DNA of 64,000 nt from Ulota crispa. Its lineage: Eukaryota; Streptophyta; Bryopsida; Orthotrichales; Orthotrichaceae. The translations under genes and the position numbers were made by a program. This document shows positions 34,681 to 45,233 of the stretch, in pieces; the first letter of the stretch is position 1; every line of letters begins with the position of its first letter. The stretch lies in the NCBI GenBank assembly GCA_963920765.1, contig OY987247.1:5490471-5554470 (forward strand), given 5' to 3'. The notes under the pieces are model-generated. The model did no database searches. It saw only the letters and a program-made list of their open reading frames with translations, and was not told the DNA's origin.

Positions 34681-35103
34681 CTGCACAATTATTGAAAGCT
34701 CAACATAATTTTGGGTTTTGAATAAGTAGTTTAGTTGTTTTTGCTAGAAATTAGCTATAATGACCTTTTTGGAGAGATAATTGTCACATTCATCTATTTT
34801 TTGCCTACTAAATGCAATCATTACAATGAATTGTGCAGTTAACAAATTTTAAGACTTCTTAACAAAATCCATAACGTGCACAAGTAGGTCTCCTGGGTTT
34901 TGAGAAGGTTCTTGAGGTAGGAAATTGAAATCTGTAAATATAAAATAAATAAAAATTTGAGGGAAAAAAAAAAAATTGCTATTTTTAAGAGCGCTCCTCA
35001 AATTCCAAGGAGCTCTTTACAAAATCTATAACCACCACAAGTAGGCCTCTTGGGTTCCGAGAAGGGGCTTGAGGCAAAAAACCACAATCTGTAAAATTAA
35101 AAC

Positions 35104-35144
<41 letters not shown>

Positions 35145-35209
35145 TTTTTTGAGGAGAAGACAAACAATAAAATATTTAAATATTTAAAATGCTATTTTTA
35201 GAAGTGCTC

Positions 35210-35409
35210 NNNNNNNNNNNNNNNNNNNNNNNNNNNNNNNNNNNNNNNNNNNNNNNNNNNNNNNNNNNNNNNNNNNNNNNNNNNNNNNNNNNNNNNNNNN
35301 NNNNNNNNNNNNNNNNNNNNNNNNNNNNNNNNNNNNNNNNNNNNNNNNNNNNNNNNNNNNNNNNNNNNNNNNNNNNNNNNNNNNNNNNNNNNNNNNNNNN
35401 NNNNNNNNN
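35210..35409. other. Assembly gap (200 N)
   Basis: Exactly 200 N, a likely placeholder length. It falls inside the palindrome, between a partial right arm and a restarted left stem. Confidence 0.99.
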
Positions 35410-36064
35410 AAGCCCCTTCTCGGAACCCAAGAGGCCTACTTGTGGTGGTTATAGATTTTGTAAAGAGCTCCTTGGAATTGGAGGAGCGCTCTTAAAAATA
35501 GCAATTTTTTTTTTTCCCTCAAATTTTTATTTTATTTTATATTTACAGATTTCAATTTTCCTACCTCAAGAACCTTCTCAAACCCAGGAGACCTACTTGT
35601 GCACGTTATGGATTTTGTTAAGAAGTCTTAAATTTGTCGACTGCACAATATTGAAAGCTCAACATAATTTTGGGTTTTGAATAAGTAGTTTAGTTGTTTT
35701 TGCTAGAAATTAGCTATAATGACCTTTTTGGAGAGATAATTGTCACATTCATCTATTTTTTTGCCTACTAAATGCAATCATTACAATGAATTGTGCAGTT
35801 AACAAATTTTAAGACTCTTAACAAAATCCATAACGTGCACAAGTAGGTCTCCTGGGTTTTGAGAAGGTTCTTGAGGTAGGAAATTGAAATCTGTAAATAT
35901 AAAATAAAATAAAAATTTGAGGGAAAAAAAAAAATTGCTATTTTTAAAAGAGCGCTCCTCAAATTCCAAGGAGCTCTTTACAAAATCTATAACCACCACA
36001 AGTAGGCCTCTTGGGTTCCGAGAAGGGGCTTGAGGCAAAAAACCACAATCTGTAAAATTAAAAC

Positions 36065-36103
<39 letters not shown>

Positions 36104-36878
36104 TTTTTTGAGGAGAAGACAAACAATAAAATATTTAAATATTTAAATGCTATTTTTAGAAGTGCTCCTCGGATTCCAAGGAGCTCTTTACAAAATCCAT
36201 AACCACCACAAATAGGCCTCTTGGGTTTCAAGAAGGGTCTTGAAACACAAAATTGGAATGCTCATCAGAATCCAAAGAGCCCTTTACAGCATCCAAGACC
36301 ACCATGAATAGGCCTCTCAAGTTCCGACATTGGTCCTAAAACACAAAAACAAAATCCATAATAAAAAATAAAAATAAAAAAGGGAAAAAAATCAAAAATA
36401 AATAAATAATAGTAATAATAATAATAATTTAAAGAGCCCTCTTAGATTCCGAGAGGGCTCTTTACAAAACCCGTAACGAGCAAAAGTGGACCTCTTGGAT
36501 TCTGAGAGAGGTCCTATGACACTAAGACCAAACTCTGTAAAAAGCAAAAAAAAGAATTTGGATACAAAAAAAACAAAAGACAAGAAATAAATTGTGCTTT
36601 TATTGCCAATGAAAATGAAACTTTGTTCAAAACACAAATTAGTTGAACCCTCATATATCCCACCCAAGTACCAAGTACGTCCCAAAAGGCCACTACTCTA
36701 TTTTGTACAACATAAATTATTGCTCTTGACGTGCCCAATGTAAAAAAGATTTGTGTTGCAAAAGCATATGAAACCAACAATATTTAAGATTCTACGCAAA
36801 CTACCTCAACATATAATTTTCAAAATCATAATTGTCAAAATAAAATTCTCTTGAAATAAGTTCTATAAAAGTCAATGA

Positions 36879-38616
36879 TGGCTTTTTTGGCATTTATTGA
36901 ATTTGAAGAAATTTAGATGGACATTGTTAACTTAGAGTTTTGTAGAAAGTAACAACATAAGCAATCAATAATTAGAACTATGTCTAAGTTCCAAGCTACC
37001 TTTATTATGTGAAATTTTTAGCTCATGAAAAATTAGGCTGGTAAGACTAGGATTCAATCTAACATGTAGTCATGTTCTAGTATACCATTTTGTTGGATAG
37101 AGAAGAGTTGTAGTAGCCGCATAAAGTAGCAAGCTCAAATTCCAACTAAGTATTTCAAACTGCTTACATGGAATTGCCAAATATATTATAGAGAGCTTTT
37201 TAAATGAATCACATTTTCTATGGCTTGAAATTGTCCTTGTACATGCACAATTTCAAAAACTTAACAAAATGATCACTGAAGGCTATTGTTTAATGGGTTT
37301 ATTGGTCATATTTGTATATAGGGTTGATTTAGCGCTATGGATGTTATTAAATTGTTTTGGATTGCAATTAGAGACAAAAACAGATTTCACTATGTTAGAT
37401 TTCTCATTTTAGGTTTCAAATGAGTATTGACTACACAATCACGACCATAAAACCAAGAACATTAAAAAAGTACAAAAAGAATGCCATTTGCAGCAAATCA
37501 ATTATGTTGTGTGAATTGTTCTATTTTTTGATGTGGCATAAGTAGTGACATTTACTGCTCTATCTTATTGTTTTTGTTAAGGTATACCAAGAGCACATTT
37601 TGCATAATCAATTGACCATATTTTAAGTCAAACAAACTAGTCTTGTAAACTCAAAGCTCTTTGGATTCTAAGGAGGCTTAATATGTATTGTTCCTAAGGT
37701 TGTTAGTTTAACTTATTTGTCATTTACAAATTGTAACTTTGTCATTTTGTGACCTAGTATAATTTAGAAGGAGAGTACCTTTTTGTACCAATGAATATGT
37801 AAGCATGAATTTCCTATAGTTGGAGCCTCCTTGGAGTTTGAGGAGGTTGTTATTATATCACATTTATGCCCGTTAATTTAGATTTTTAGTCTTTGACAGA
37901 TTTTGTGGCAACTCCTTCAATACCTCTTTGGTTCCTAGTGGGGATTTAGTATGTGCCAACAAATTTGTCAATATGAGCTCTATATAGTCTGCAGCCTCCT
38001 CAAAATCCAAGGAGGCGGTCTAAAAGTCAAAATTATGCATGTATGTTTAGTTGTATAACTTTTGACAATTCACATGGCAAGTTATGTAATACCTATTTGG
38101 TTCCAAAGAGGGGGTCTGTAGTGTGTAAGTGAAGTTGTAAATATTAATATATTGTAACTTGAAGCATCCTCAAAATCCAGGAAATTGTCTTAATTTCATA
38201 TTTATGCACGCCTATTTATTATGTATCTAAAATCCATGTCATAATCTCATTTTTTGGATGATATTTGGATAGATGATTGAATGAATGTTTTTTGACCATG
38301 GATGACTGAAATTCAACTTCATCCAATTCAAAGTTCTCTTCATGTGCATAAAATAGAATTTCTACCATTTTTGCTTTTGTAAACATTAATTGAACATTAA
38401 ATGAATTTATAAAAGCTCTTTTCCTCCAAGTTTACTTAGTAATTTGTCAATTTTATTAGTTTTTTCAGTACTATTTTTTGGCTTAACTTCACTTTTTCTT
38501 GCTTTAAAATGTACATTTTTTGGTAAATTGGGAATTTTCACTGCTCAAATCCAATTGCTCACTGCTCAACGCTCAATGCTCATTGCTCCTTGCTCAGACC
38601 TTAGCATCATTGCTAA
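36879..38616. other. Right inner part of the 6.5-kb element
   Basis: AT-rich and not mirrored by the left side (32190-33600) at the sequence level. It holds scattered hairpin motifs of the type GCCTCCTTGGAGTTTGAGGA (about 37830) and CCTCCTCAAAATCCAAGGAG (about 38000), each preceding a TTATTA..CATTTATGC phrase. No gene was recognised. Confidence 0.45.
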
Positions 38617-38664
38617 AATAGTGCATGCATAATGTTCAGTCTATTCATATTTAGAGGAACTTCA

Positions 38665-38972
38665 CTACAATGAATATTGCATTTAGATTGCCTTAACAAT
38701 TAGGTTGCCTTACCCTTGTGAGTTACCTCATGACTCATCACTTGGTCACTTGGAAGCCTATGCAACTCACTAAATATTTAGATTTCACATGGTTTATGAC
38801 TTGGAAGCCACTAGTTTGTCTTTTTTCAGCTTCATTGTTGTTGATAGGTCCTCTAAAAATGGTTTGCTACAGCAATTTTTGATGAAAAATATTGTAGCAG
38901 TGATAAATACTTATATAGTGTGAAATGTTGAGAAATTAGTGTGGGGCAATCTAAATGCAATATTTAGTGTAT
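38665..38972. mobile_element. TIR element, GGCAACCTAA family (copy 4)
   Basis: Left CTACAATGAATATTGCATTT then AGATTGCC; right GGGGCAATCTAAATGCAATA then TTTAGTG. The interior GAGTTACCTCATGACTCATC and GCCACTAGTTTGTC match copies 1-3. Confidence 0.75.
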
Positions 38973-39015
38973 ATATTTGGAGTGTTTGGGTTCCACTTGT
39001 TAAGTTTTTACTTGT

Positions 39016-39324
39016 CTAAGGTAGGGCGCTCTAAAAGTGACCCGGCTCTAAAAGCAACCTCTAAACCAGAGGTACATTTTGTTTTTTCCAATGTACCCAA
39101 AATGTACATTCCATGAGGGGATTGCTTTAAGTGACCATTGGGTTTCAACTTCAAAAATTCATAACTCATTCCACAAAGATTCAAAAAACATGAAACAGCT
39201 TGGGTTAGATGCCAATTCCATTTTTCTTCCTACCAAAATTTACTGAAAATTGTTTCAAGGAGTTTAGCTTCCGCTCAAATGCAATCACCTCTTAAAAGGT
39301 CGCTTTTAGAGCGCCCTACCTTAG
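39016..39324. mobile_element. TIR element, CTAAGGTAGGGCGCTCTAAA family
   Basis: CTAAGGTAGGGCGCTCTAAA at the left is mirrored by TTTTAGAGCGCCCTACCTTA plus G at the right, 309 bp apart. The outer TAAGGTAGG matches the 8520-9094 element. Confidence 0.8.
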
Positions 39325-39519
39325 TTCTATGGTTCCTTCATTGACAAAGAAGCAAAACAAAACCAAATTATGCAAACGAACAAAACAATAATAGAATCTA
39401 ATATAACGATAGTTCAAACCTTGCCGGTTCAGCAGGCATGCAAAAGATCATACCACTAAAAACGGACCTCGCAGTAACAGAAGGAAAAACAAAGAGAAAC
39501 TCGGAGAAAACTGAAAGGG

Positions 39520-39841
39520 GTAATTACAAAATGAGTAACAAAAATGAAAGAAATTACAATTTGGGTAACAGTTTGAAAGTAATTATAGTTTGGGTAACAA
39601 AATTTGATAACTTCAATGGGTTTTGCAACTGTTGAGGGCGCAAGCCGTTAAAGCTGGCATTGACTCTGTTAAAGCTAGCATCGATGCCGCTAAAGCTGGC
39701 ATCGACGCCATTGCCAACTTATCATTGGTCACAATCCTTGTTCTCTCAATTGCGATTAGTTGCGACCCTTGCTTGCACCTAGCAACCAATGTTCTCCAAA
39801 CAATTGTAGATCACACACTATCAAGGAACAACCACTTTAAA
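39520..39841 (+). repeat. Dispersed repeat with three 21-bp heptad-coding units
   Basis: The segment matches 18901-19192 throughout. At 39647-39709 it holds three 21-bp tandem units (GTTAAAGCTGGCATTGACTC.., each starting GTTAAAGCT or GCTAAAGCT) where the other copy has one. Read on the plus strand these give VKAGIDS-VKASIDA-AKAGIDA, a seven-residue periodicity like a coiled-coil heptad, followed by a hydrophobic stretch (LVTILVLSIAIS). The frame runs from about 39623 to 39856 but has no ATG start, and the other copy does not keep it. I treat it as a repeat, possibly derived from a gene. Confidence 0.55.
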
Positions 39842-40106
39842 AGTCATATTCGTTAATTTGGGAAAAACAGTAAATTTTGGGGCTTTCAAATTTTGATCTA
39901 AAAGTTTTAGGAGGCCTCCTAAAACTGAGTTCAGCTTTTTTTTTGTACAGGTGTCCTCACTTGAGAGGAGAAATTTGCGAGGGAAAAAATCTTAGTGGCT
40001 CAAACTAAATCTGATACCTTCGAATATGGTTTAAGGTAACTTTTTAGGTTTAAGGTGGAGTACAAAGTGGGGCACCTGTTTTTCCTAAATTAATGAATAT
40101 GGTGTT
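39842..40106. mobile_element. Small TIR element, ACACCATAT..TTGGGAAAA family (copy 5)
   Basis: The left end AGTCATATTCGTTAATTTGG then GAAAAACAG is mirrored by CCTAAATTAATGAATATGGT then GTT. The interior (ACTTGAGAGGAGAAATTTGC, CTGATACCTTCGAATATGG) matches copies at 5191 and 10326. Confidence 0.75.
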
Positions 40107-40686
40107 AAATGAAGATCTTATGTTTAAAAATCTCTTAAGTCAAAATTTATCTATCCTCAAAGGCATCATATTTACACCCCCTCCCCATGCATTACAAGGG
40201 ATTTGGACCCCAAAATGGGCCCCTTCTCCAAAACCATGGGAACTTTGGGCCCATTCTTCCAAAACATGAGAACACTTCCACATGGGCAGACTGACCTAGT
40301 CAAAGCTTGACCATTTTAGATGATACAATTAAAATAAATAATTAACTAATTAAATTATTATTTTTATTATTTACTCTTTTTTGACAGCCAGCAGGGGCTG
40401 GTTCTCAGCATTGAGAACAACCAAACTTATAGCCCCTTGAAGGGCTCAAATTCTTCCTAATAATTAAGAGTTCATTCACACAAAAAGGGGGAAATAACTT
40501 TCAAAGGGTGAGCATGGAACAAAAAAAACCTTGCCATTTTTTAGGATTTAAACATCCTCAATATTCCATTTCAACATGTAAATATTTTGAAGATCATGAC
40601 CCCATAGGAAAAATTTGACATTCAATAATTTAAGATATAACCCATTCACCATATCATATGTAGTATTAAATCAAGGTTAAATCACA

Positions 40687-42151
40687 AGGAAAATACAAAA
40701 AATGCCCCTCAATTCTTTCAATATATGAAATATACCTCTATATTATTTGAAATATAAAAAATACCCCTAGTTTTGTGTAAAAATATCAATTGTACCCTTA
40801 GTTATCTTTGAAAAAATATGTTACCTTTAGTTTTCTTGAACCTATTTAGTACAATTTTTTGGAAATTTTAGGATGATAATGAAAATTATAAAAAATAGAT
40901 GCACGTTAACCCCTAAAGGACCATGCCCTTTTTTTTGTGAAAATCACTAAAAAGTGCCACTCCTAGGAGGTTTAATAAAAAGGGATTTTATGTTTTGTTT
41001 TTGGAAGATCCAATTGGTGGATCTTGCCCCAAATTAGAAGAGGTACTTGTGGGAAAAAATTCAGCTCATTCCGGATGGAGAGGAGTGAGATATTTACATC
41101 TAGAGTGAAAAAAAAGTTTTTTACCATGCTGCCCAAAAATTTCATAAGCCTTTAACCACTCTTATAACAAAAAATTTGCTCTACCCAAAGTTGCGCTTTT
41201 TTTTCCATGTAGGAGATTAAGTTAGGTATGTGTGGGAGAATTTTCAAATCAATTGGAATTATACAGCACATGGAAAAATCAGAAAGTAAAAAGAAGTAGA
41301 GAATGATTCAAAACACTAAACTGTTAAGAATTTAATTATAGAAATGAAAAATGCAAATCCAACGATTATTATGTTGTGATAAACAATCTACTTCTTTTTA
41401 TTTTATTTTTTTTCCAAATATTGAAAATTGAGTAAAATAAAGGACTTCAAAGTTTATTTTAGAGTAGAGAATCCATAATTGTCTACAAACAAAAACTCCT
41501 CATGACTTTCATCTCATTGATTGAAATTGAATGATTCAAAGCTTCTCACCTATAAAAAAATCTAAAGAACCAATTTCAAATTTTAATTTTAAAAAAATGT
41601 AGTTTTTAAAAAAGTTTTTGGACTGCCTGAGTGGGCAATCCTCCCCAAATTTTCATAAATTTATGCATGACTTCTTCATCAAATGTTGAAGTGAAGAAAA
41701 AATTAGATGCCCACATAGATCTTTAAGTTCCCCACCTTCAGTAAAAGTTTCAAAAAATCACACAAAGTAGTTTAGCCATAGGTACATGCCCAAAGTCCAA
41801 CCTATCCCCCAAAGGGACAATGGTCCTTTAGGGGTTAAATGTAAGACAAATCTTGGAAGCAAGCTCTTCAAGTTTTATGTAGGGTTTTTGCATTTAAGTT
41901 TATTGTAGCCAAAGCCATTGCATTGACTAAACAACACATTTATCTTTGTCAATATCTTTGGCGCAAATAGTGACTTACAAAAATTTCAATAGAGAGGCAC
42001 AAGAAAACTACAAATGTTAGATGTTTTCAAAGATAAATAGGGATCTAATTGATATTCTTACACAAAACCAAGGGTCATTTTGATATTTCAAATAATATAG
42101 GGGTATATTTAATATTTTGAAAGAATTGAGGGGCATTTTTTATGTTTTCCC
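40687..42151. mobile_element. TIR element with GGAAAATAC..ATGCCCCTCAATTC ends, hosting a nested TTAA element
   Basis: The left end GGAAAATACAAAAAATGCCC then CTCAATTCTTTC is mirrored on the right by GAAAGAATTGAGGGGCATTT then TTTATGTTTTCC. Mirrored inner phrases are ATATACCTCTATATTATTTG and AATAATATAGGGGTATATTT. The TTAA element at 40910-41834 sits within its left half. A diverged relative occurs at about 49825-50150. Confidence 0.75.
40910..41834. mobile_element. TTAA-family element (925 bp), nested
   Basis: TTAA at 40906-40909 and 41835-41838. The ends are CCCCTAAAGGACCATGCCC and GACAATGGTCCTTTAGGGG. It lies inside the 40687-42151 element, so it is the younger insertion. It is inverted in layout relative to 23484-24425. 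Confidence 0.88.
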
Positions 42152-42598
42152 TAAGTTATATCTCTTGGTGCAAACACTTGAGAGTATGAACTTTTAATCT
42201 CATGAGTTTTGTATTTCTCCATTGCGTGTGATAGGTGTGAATGTACCCATATGGATCCTACAAATGTTATAAAACGAATATGAGAATTTTACCTATAGAA
42301 TTAGGTGGAGAGGTTGGGGTGATATGAAGTAAGTAAATCTAGAGCTTTTTTAAGCACAACAAAACATGGCCTAGGAAGATTCAAATTATACGGTTCACTT
42401 TTGTAAGTTACTTTTCATTCCACCTATGCATGAATTTATTCAAGGCCTTACACAATAACCATGAAGTATCCAATGATCAATACTAATCGCACAATTATTG
42501 GAGAACACAAACAATTGCTCTCTCAAGAAACTTGGATGTGTCTTGTCTATTTCATGCAACTCCTATCGTAAATGTTTAAAAACATACACCTCTCTTAA
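42152..42598. other. Short stretch, no gene recognised
   Basis: AT-rich; the only thing noted is the TTAA at 42595-42598 that flanks the next element. Confidence 0.35.
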
Positions 42599-43532
42599 GC
42601 CCTAAAAGGCTTTTGACTATGTTTTCATCAAAACTGCCCCAAAACTGTCATTTGTAGTGCAAGTATCAAATTTTAGAGAAAATTTATTTTTGGACACACC
42701 TAATCGTAAGATCTTTTAGTACACTAATATCCAAAAATGAGGAAAAAAAATTCAGAAATTTCTGTCATGTGGATTGTTAGGTGATTGAGTTTGAATTGAC
42801 AAAAAGTCGTTTTTTGTCCTTGCAAAAATCCAGGCAGCTGCACTTCACAAGGTCATATTTGTATGAAAAAAGTTTCAAAATGGTTGTAATTTTTTGTATT
42901 CATTCTTCAAGGCAAGTCAGGTACACACTTGAAAATTTTCAAATCATTTGGAAATATGTAACACATAGGAAAAAAATAGTAAGTAAAAAGAAGTAGAGAA
43001 TGTTGCAAAACACTAAATTGTTAAGAATTTAATTATGAAATCAAAAATTCCAATCCCAATGGTCAAAACGTTGTAATAAACAATCTACATACTTTGGCTT
43101 TATTCTTTTTCCAAAATGTTAAAAATTGAGTAAAACATAGCACTTAAAAGTTTTTTTTAGAGTAGAGAATCCATAACTGCCTACAAATAGAATCTCCTCA
43201 TAACTTCATCTCATTGATGAAAATTGAATGATTCAAAGCTTCCCAAGGATACATATATCTAAAGAACCAATTTCAAAAAACAAAATTCAAAAAATGTAAT
43301 TTTTAAAGAAGTTTTTTGAGTTGCCTGGACTGCCCCCAAATTAAGAAAACTACATATCATGCAATAACTTTTGAATCATGAAATCAAAAGTTATGAAATT
43401 TTTTGCACCTTAAAGCTACTCCTTGGACACATCATGTGTGAAAATTTCAAAGAAAAAAATTGAAAAATCCATTTGTATTGAGCTGCCTAAAATTGCTATG
43501 TTGCCAAAAAACACTATTTGGGCCTTTAGGGG
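42599..43532. mobile_element. TTAA-family element (934 bp)
   Basis: TTAA at 42595-42598 and 43533-43536. The ends are GCCCTAAAAGGCTTTTG and GGGCCTTTAGGGG. The interior is the best complete relative of the truncated copy at 19657-20779. A 71-codon frame at 42781-42996 matches nothing I know. Confidence 0.82.
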
Positions 43533-43536
43533 TTAA

Positions 43537-43828
43537 AAGTGGTTTGCACCATATTCTACAAGAAGCTCATAATCCAATTGGCTCAAAGTCAAAAGTTGGG
43601 ACTAGACAATTCACATTATGTCATAAGTCCCACATTCCAAGTCATTCCATTTTGCCTACATGGCAACACCTTTTGGAAGTTTTGGCTCCAAAAATGTGGG
43701 ACTTCACTCTAAGTTAGGATAAACCATTTTACTCAACCCAACTTTCAATCTTATTTGCATAAATTATTCATGACTTTCTTTAGTGCTTCTTATTGCCCTT
43801 AATAATCCAATAAAGCTTGGATCTCACA
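43537..43828. repeat. Dispersed repeat (CCACAT..ATGGCAACA type), copy 2
   Basis: TTCACATTATGTCATAAGTC then CCACATTCCAAGTCATTC and CTACATGGCAACACCTTTTG match the copies at 57290-57500 and 63195-63400. The following TAAACCATTTTACTCAACCC also recurs near 63370-63400. Confidence 0.55.
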
Positions 43829-44024
43829 CGCTAGTAGAAAATTGCGTTGAAACCCACTAAATTATGTCCAATGGTTTTTGTTGAGTTCCTTATTTCCAAC
43901 CTAAAATTTTGTTGAACAAAGCAAAAATTTGTGTTGTTTAGCAAAATTTTACGTTGGAAACAAGGAACTCAACAAAAACCACTGGACATAATTTAGTGGG
44001 TTTCAGCGCAGTTTTCTACTAGTG
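43829..44024. mobile_element. CACTA-type foldback MITE with ACA duplication
   Basis: The right end is TTTTCTACTAGTG and the left end CGCTAGTAGAAAA (one change from CACTAGTAGAAAA). The 3-bp repeat ACA flanks it at 43826-43828 and 44025-44027. The two arms (GTTGAAACCCACTAAATTAT.., GTTTTTGTTGAGTTCCTT) fold back almost entirely over 196 bp. CACTA ends with a 3-bp duplication define the CACTA (En/Spm) superfamily. Confidence 0.85.
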
Positions 44025-44088
44025 ACATTGAGGTGGGATCTAGAAAGATAAAACATGAGACATAGTATGAAAAGCCCTTACAAGTTAA

Positions 44089-44583
44089 CCCCTAAACGTC
44101 TAAAAGTGCCTTTGCGGCCAATATAATACAAGGTATTTTTCCTTGCATTTGAAATGGATCCTCACCTTTACTACGGATGATGCTATTTTGTGAGCATAAA
44201 ATAGTAAGCTTGTGAGCGGTGAGCTAAGTTATGGTGAGCTAGAATCAATTTTGAGACCAAAATCAATGGAAAATCTAAAAAGAAGTAAAGTTTTAGAAGA
44301 TGAAAGTTTAAAATGCTCTATCAAAGGGCCCTATGTACACAATTATAGGTGAAATTGAGTATTTTGATAAAAAAGACTACACTCATGGCTCACAACTTAC
44401 AAATCCCCACTTACAATATAGCATTCTCCCTTTCCTACATTTGAGATCAACAAAGAAGTTGGAATATAGACGAATGCTATTCTAATAAGCTATTTGAGAT
44501 CCCAAATTAAAAATTCTAGTTGACAGCAAACACCAATTATATCACAATGTACTATCCTCAATTCCTCATGGGACGTTTCAGGG
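44089..44583. mobile_element. TTAA-family element (495 bp)
   Basis: TTAA at 44085-44088 and 44584-44587. The ends are CCCCTAAACGTCTAAAAGTG and GGACGTTTCAGGG. It shares GCCAATATAATACAAGGT and AAAGAAGTTGGAATATAGA with 55135-55360. The right TTAA is shared with the next element. Confidence 0.83.
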
Positions 44584-44587
44584 TTAA

Positions 44588-44808
44588 CCCTTGAACGTCA
44601 TGAAAGCCCTTTACAGCCGTATGTATGGCTGTATATACAAACGTATTTGAGCTGCTTTGAAAGTTTTCCAAATTTTTTTATGCACCCACCATCATACAAA
44701 TCTTGAATATGTATGGTTGTAACATTTCATTTTCGAATTGATTTGAACTTCTGAATACTAATTGCAACTGTATTTGGTACCAAAGAGAGCCCAAGGGTCT
44801 TTCAGGGG
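44588..44808. mobile_element. Short TTAA-family element (221 bp), abutting both neighbours
   Basis: TTAA at 44584-44587 and 44809-44812. The ends are CCCTTGAACGTCATGAAAG and GGGTCTTTCAGGGG. It is the same subfamily as 18179-18391 in reverse orientation. Confidence 0.83.
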
Positions 44809-44812
44809 TTAA

Positions 44813-45230
44813 GGGCATCTCCACCAGTTAGCACTGGCAGCTGCTTGCCACTTGAGCTTGAGCGAGCCCTAAGCTATGGTTGAGAGTGGCTCAGCTCTCT
44901 GATCTCCACCCATCGATTGCTTGCGACGCGCCAGAGAATCTCAATTCCTGGACAAGTCATGAGGGTCAGCGGATTGGCTTGGATATTGCTGGCCATTGGG
45001 GTGGGACCTGAATGAAAACAACCTCATAATACCCTAAACCTGAAAATAGAACTGCCTTTCAAGCACGTTGAGAGAACCTCCTGTCCCGCTCGCTCACCGT
45101 CCTCGGAGCACAATGTAGCGAGGCCTCTCACAAACTCACCCTGCTAATGTCACCGGTGGAGATTGCAAAAGTGAACAGTGTGACAACGCCTCGCCACTTG
45201 CCAGTCTCAAGCCAACCAGCGGAGATGCCC
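44813..45230. mobile_element. PIF/Harbinger-like MITE with TAA duplication
   Basis: TAA flanks at 44810-44812 and 45231-45233; the ends are GGGCATCTCCACCAGTTAGC and GCCAACCAGCGGAGATGCCC. It is much more GC-rich than its surroundings, with CTTGCCACTTGAGC and CGCCACTTGCCAGTCTCAAG mirrored further in. The left TAA is part of the neighbour's TTAA. Confidence 0.8.
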
Positions 45231-45233
45231 TAA

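Larger units (their letters stand above)
33601..36878. repeat. Giant palindrome, probably assembled twice around a gap
   Basis: The left arm from 33601 (TCATTGACTTTTATAGAACT..) is mirrored at 36878. The arms close at a loop at about 34694-34830 and again at a second, nearly identical loop at about 35651-35790. The order is arm A, stem B, loop, stem B', partial A', gap, B, loop, B', A'. The two B-loop-B' blocks differ mainly by single-base indels in short runs. That pattern is typical of uncorrected long-read error, so duplication during assembly is likely. Mirror frames of 88 and 97 codons (33699-34087; 36392-36780) exist because of the palindrome. Confidence 0.88.
32112..38616. mobile_element. 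Large (6.5 kb) TIR element with GAGCANT subterminal repeats
   Basis: The left end TAGCAGGGTTGCTAAAGTTT then GAGTAGGGAGCAATGAGTGT is mirrored on the right by CATTGCTCCTTGCTCAGACC then TTAGCATCATTGCTA. Next to both ends lies a cluster of a 7-10-bp motif, GAGC(A/G)(A/T)T-like (32140-32190; 38535-38600). Further in, GGATGAATG repeats occur at 32280-32380 and 38256-38330. No transposase was recognised. The middle is a long palindrome with an assembly gap, so the true length is uncertain. No target duplication could be fixed. Confidence 0.65.

Noticed and set aside
33699..36780. Identical 88- and 97-codon frames on opposite strands
   Set aside because: They are mirror images of one palindrome arm, with a low-complexity hydrophobic translation and no recognised domain.
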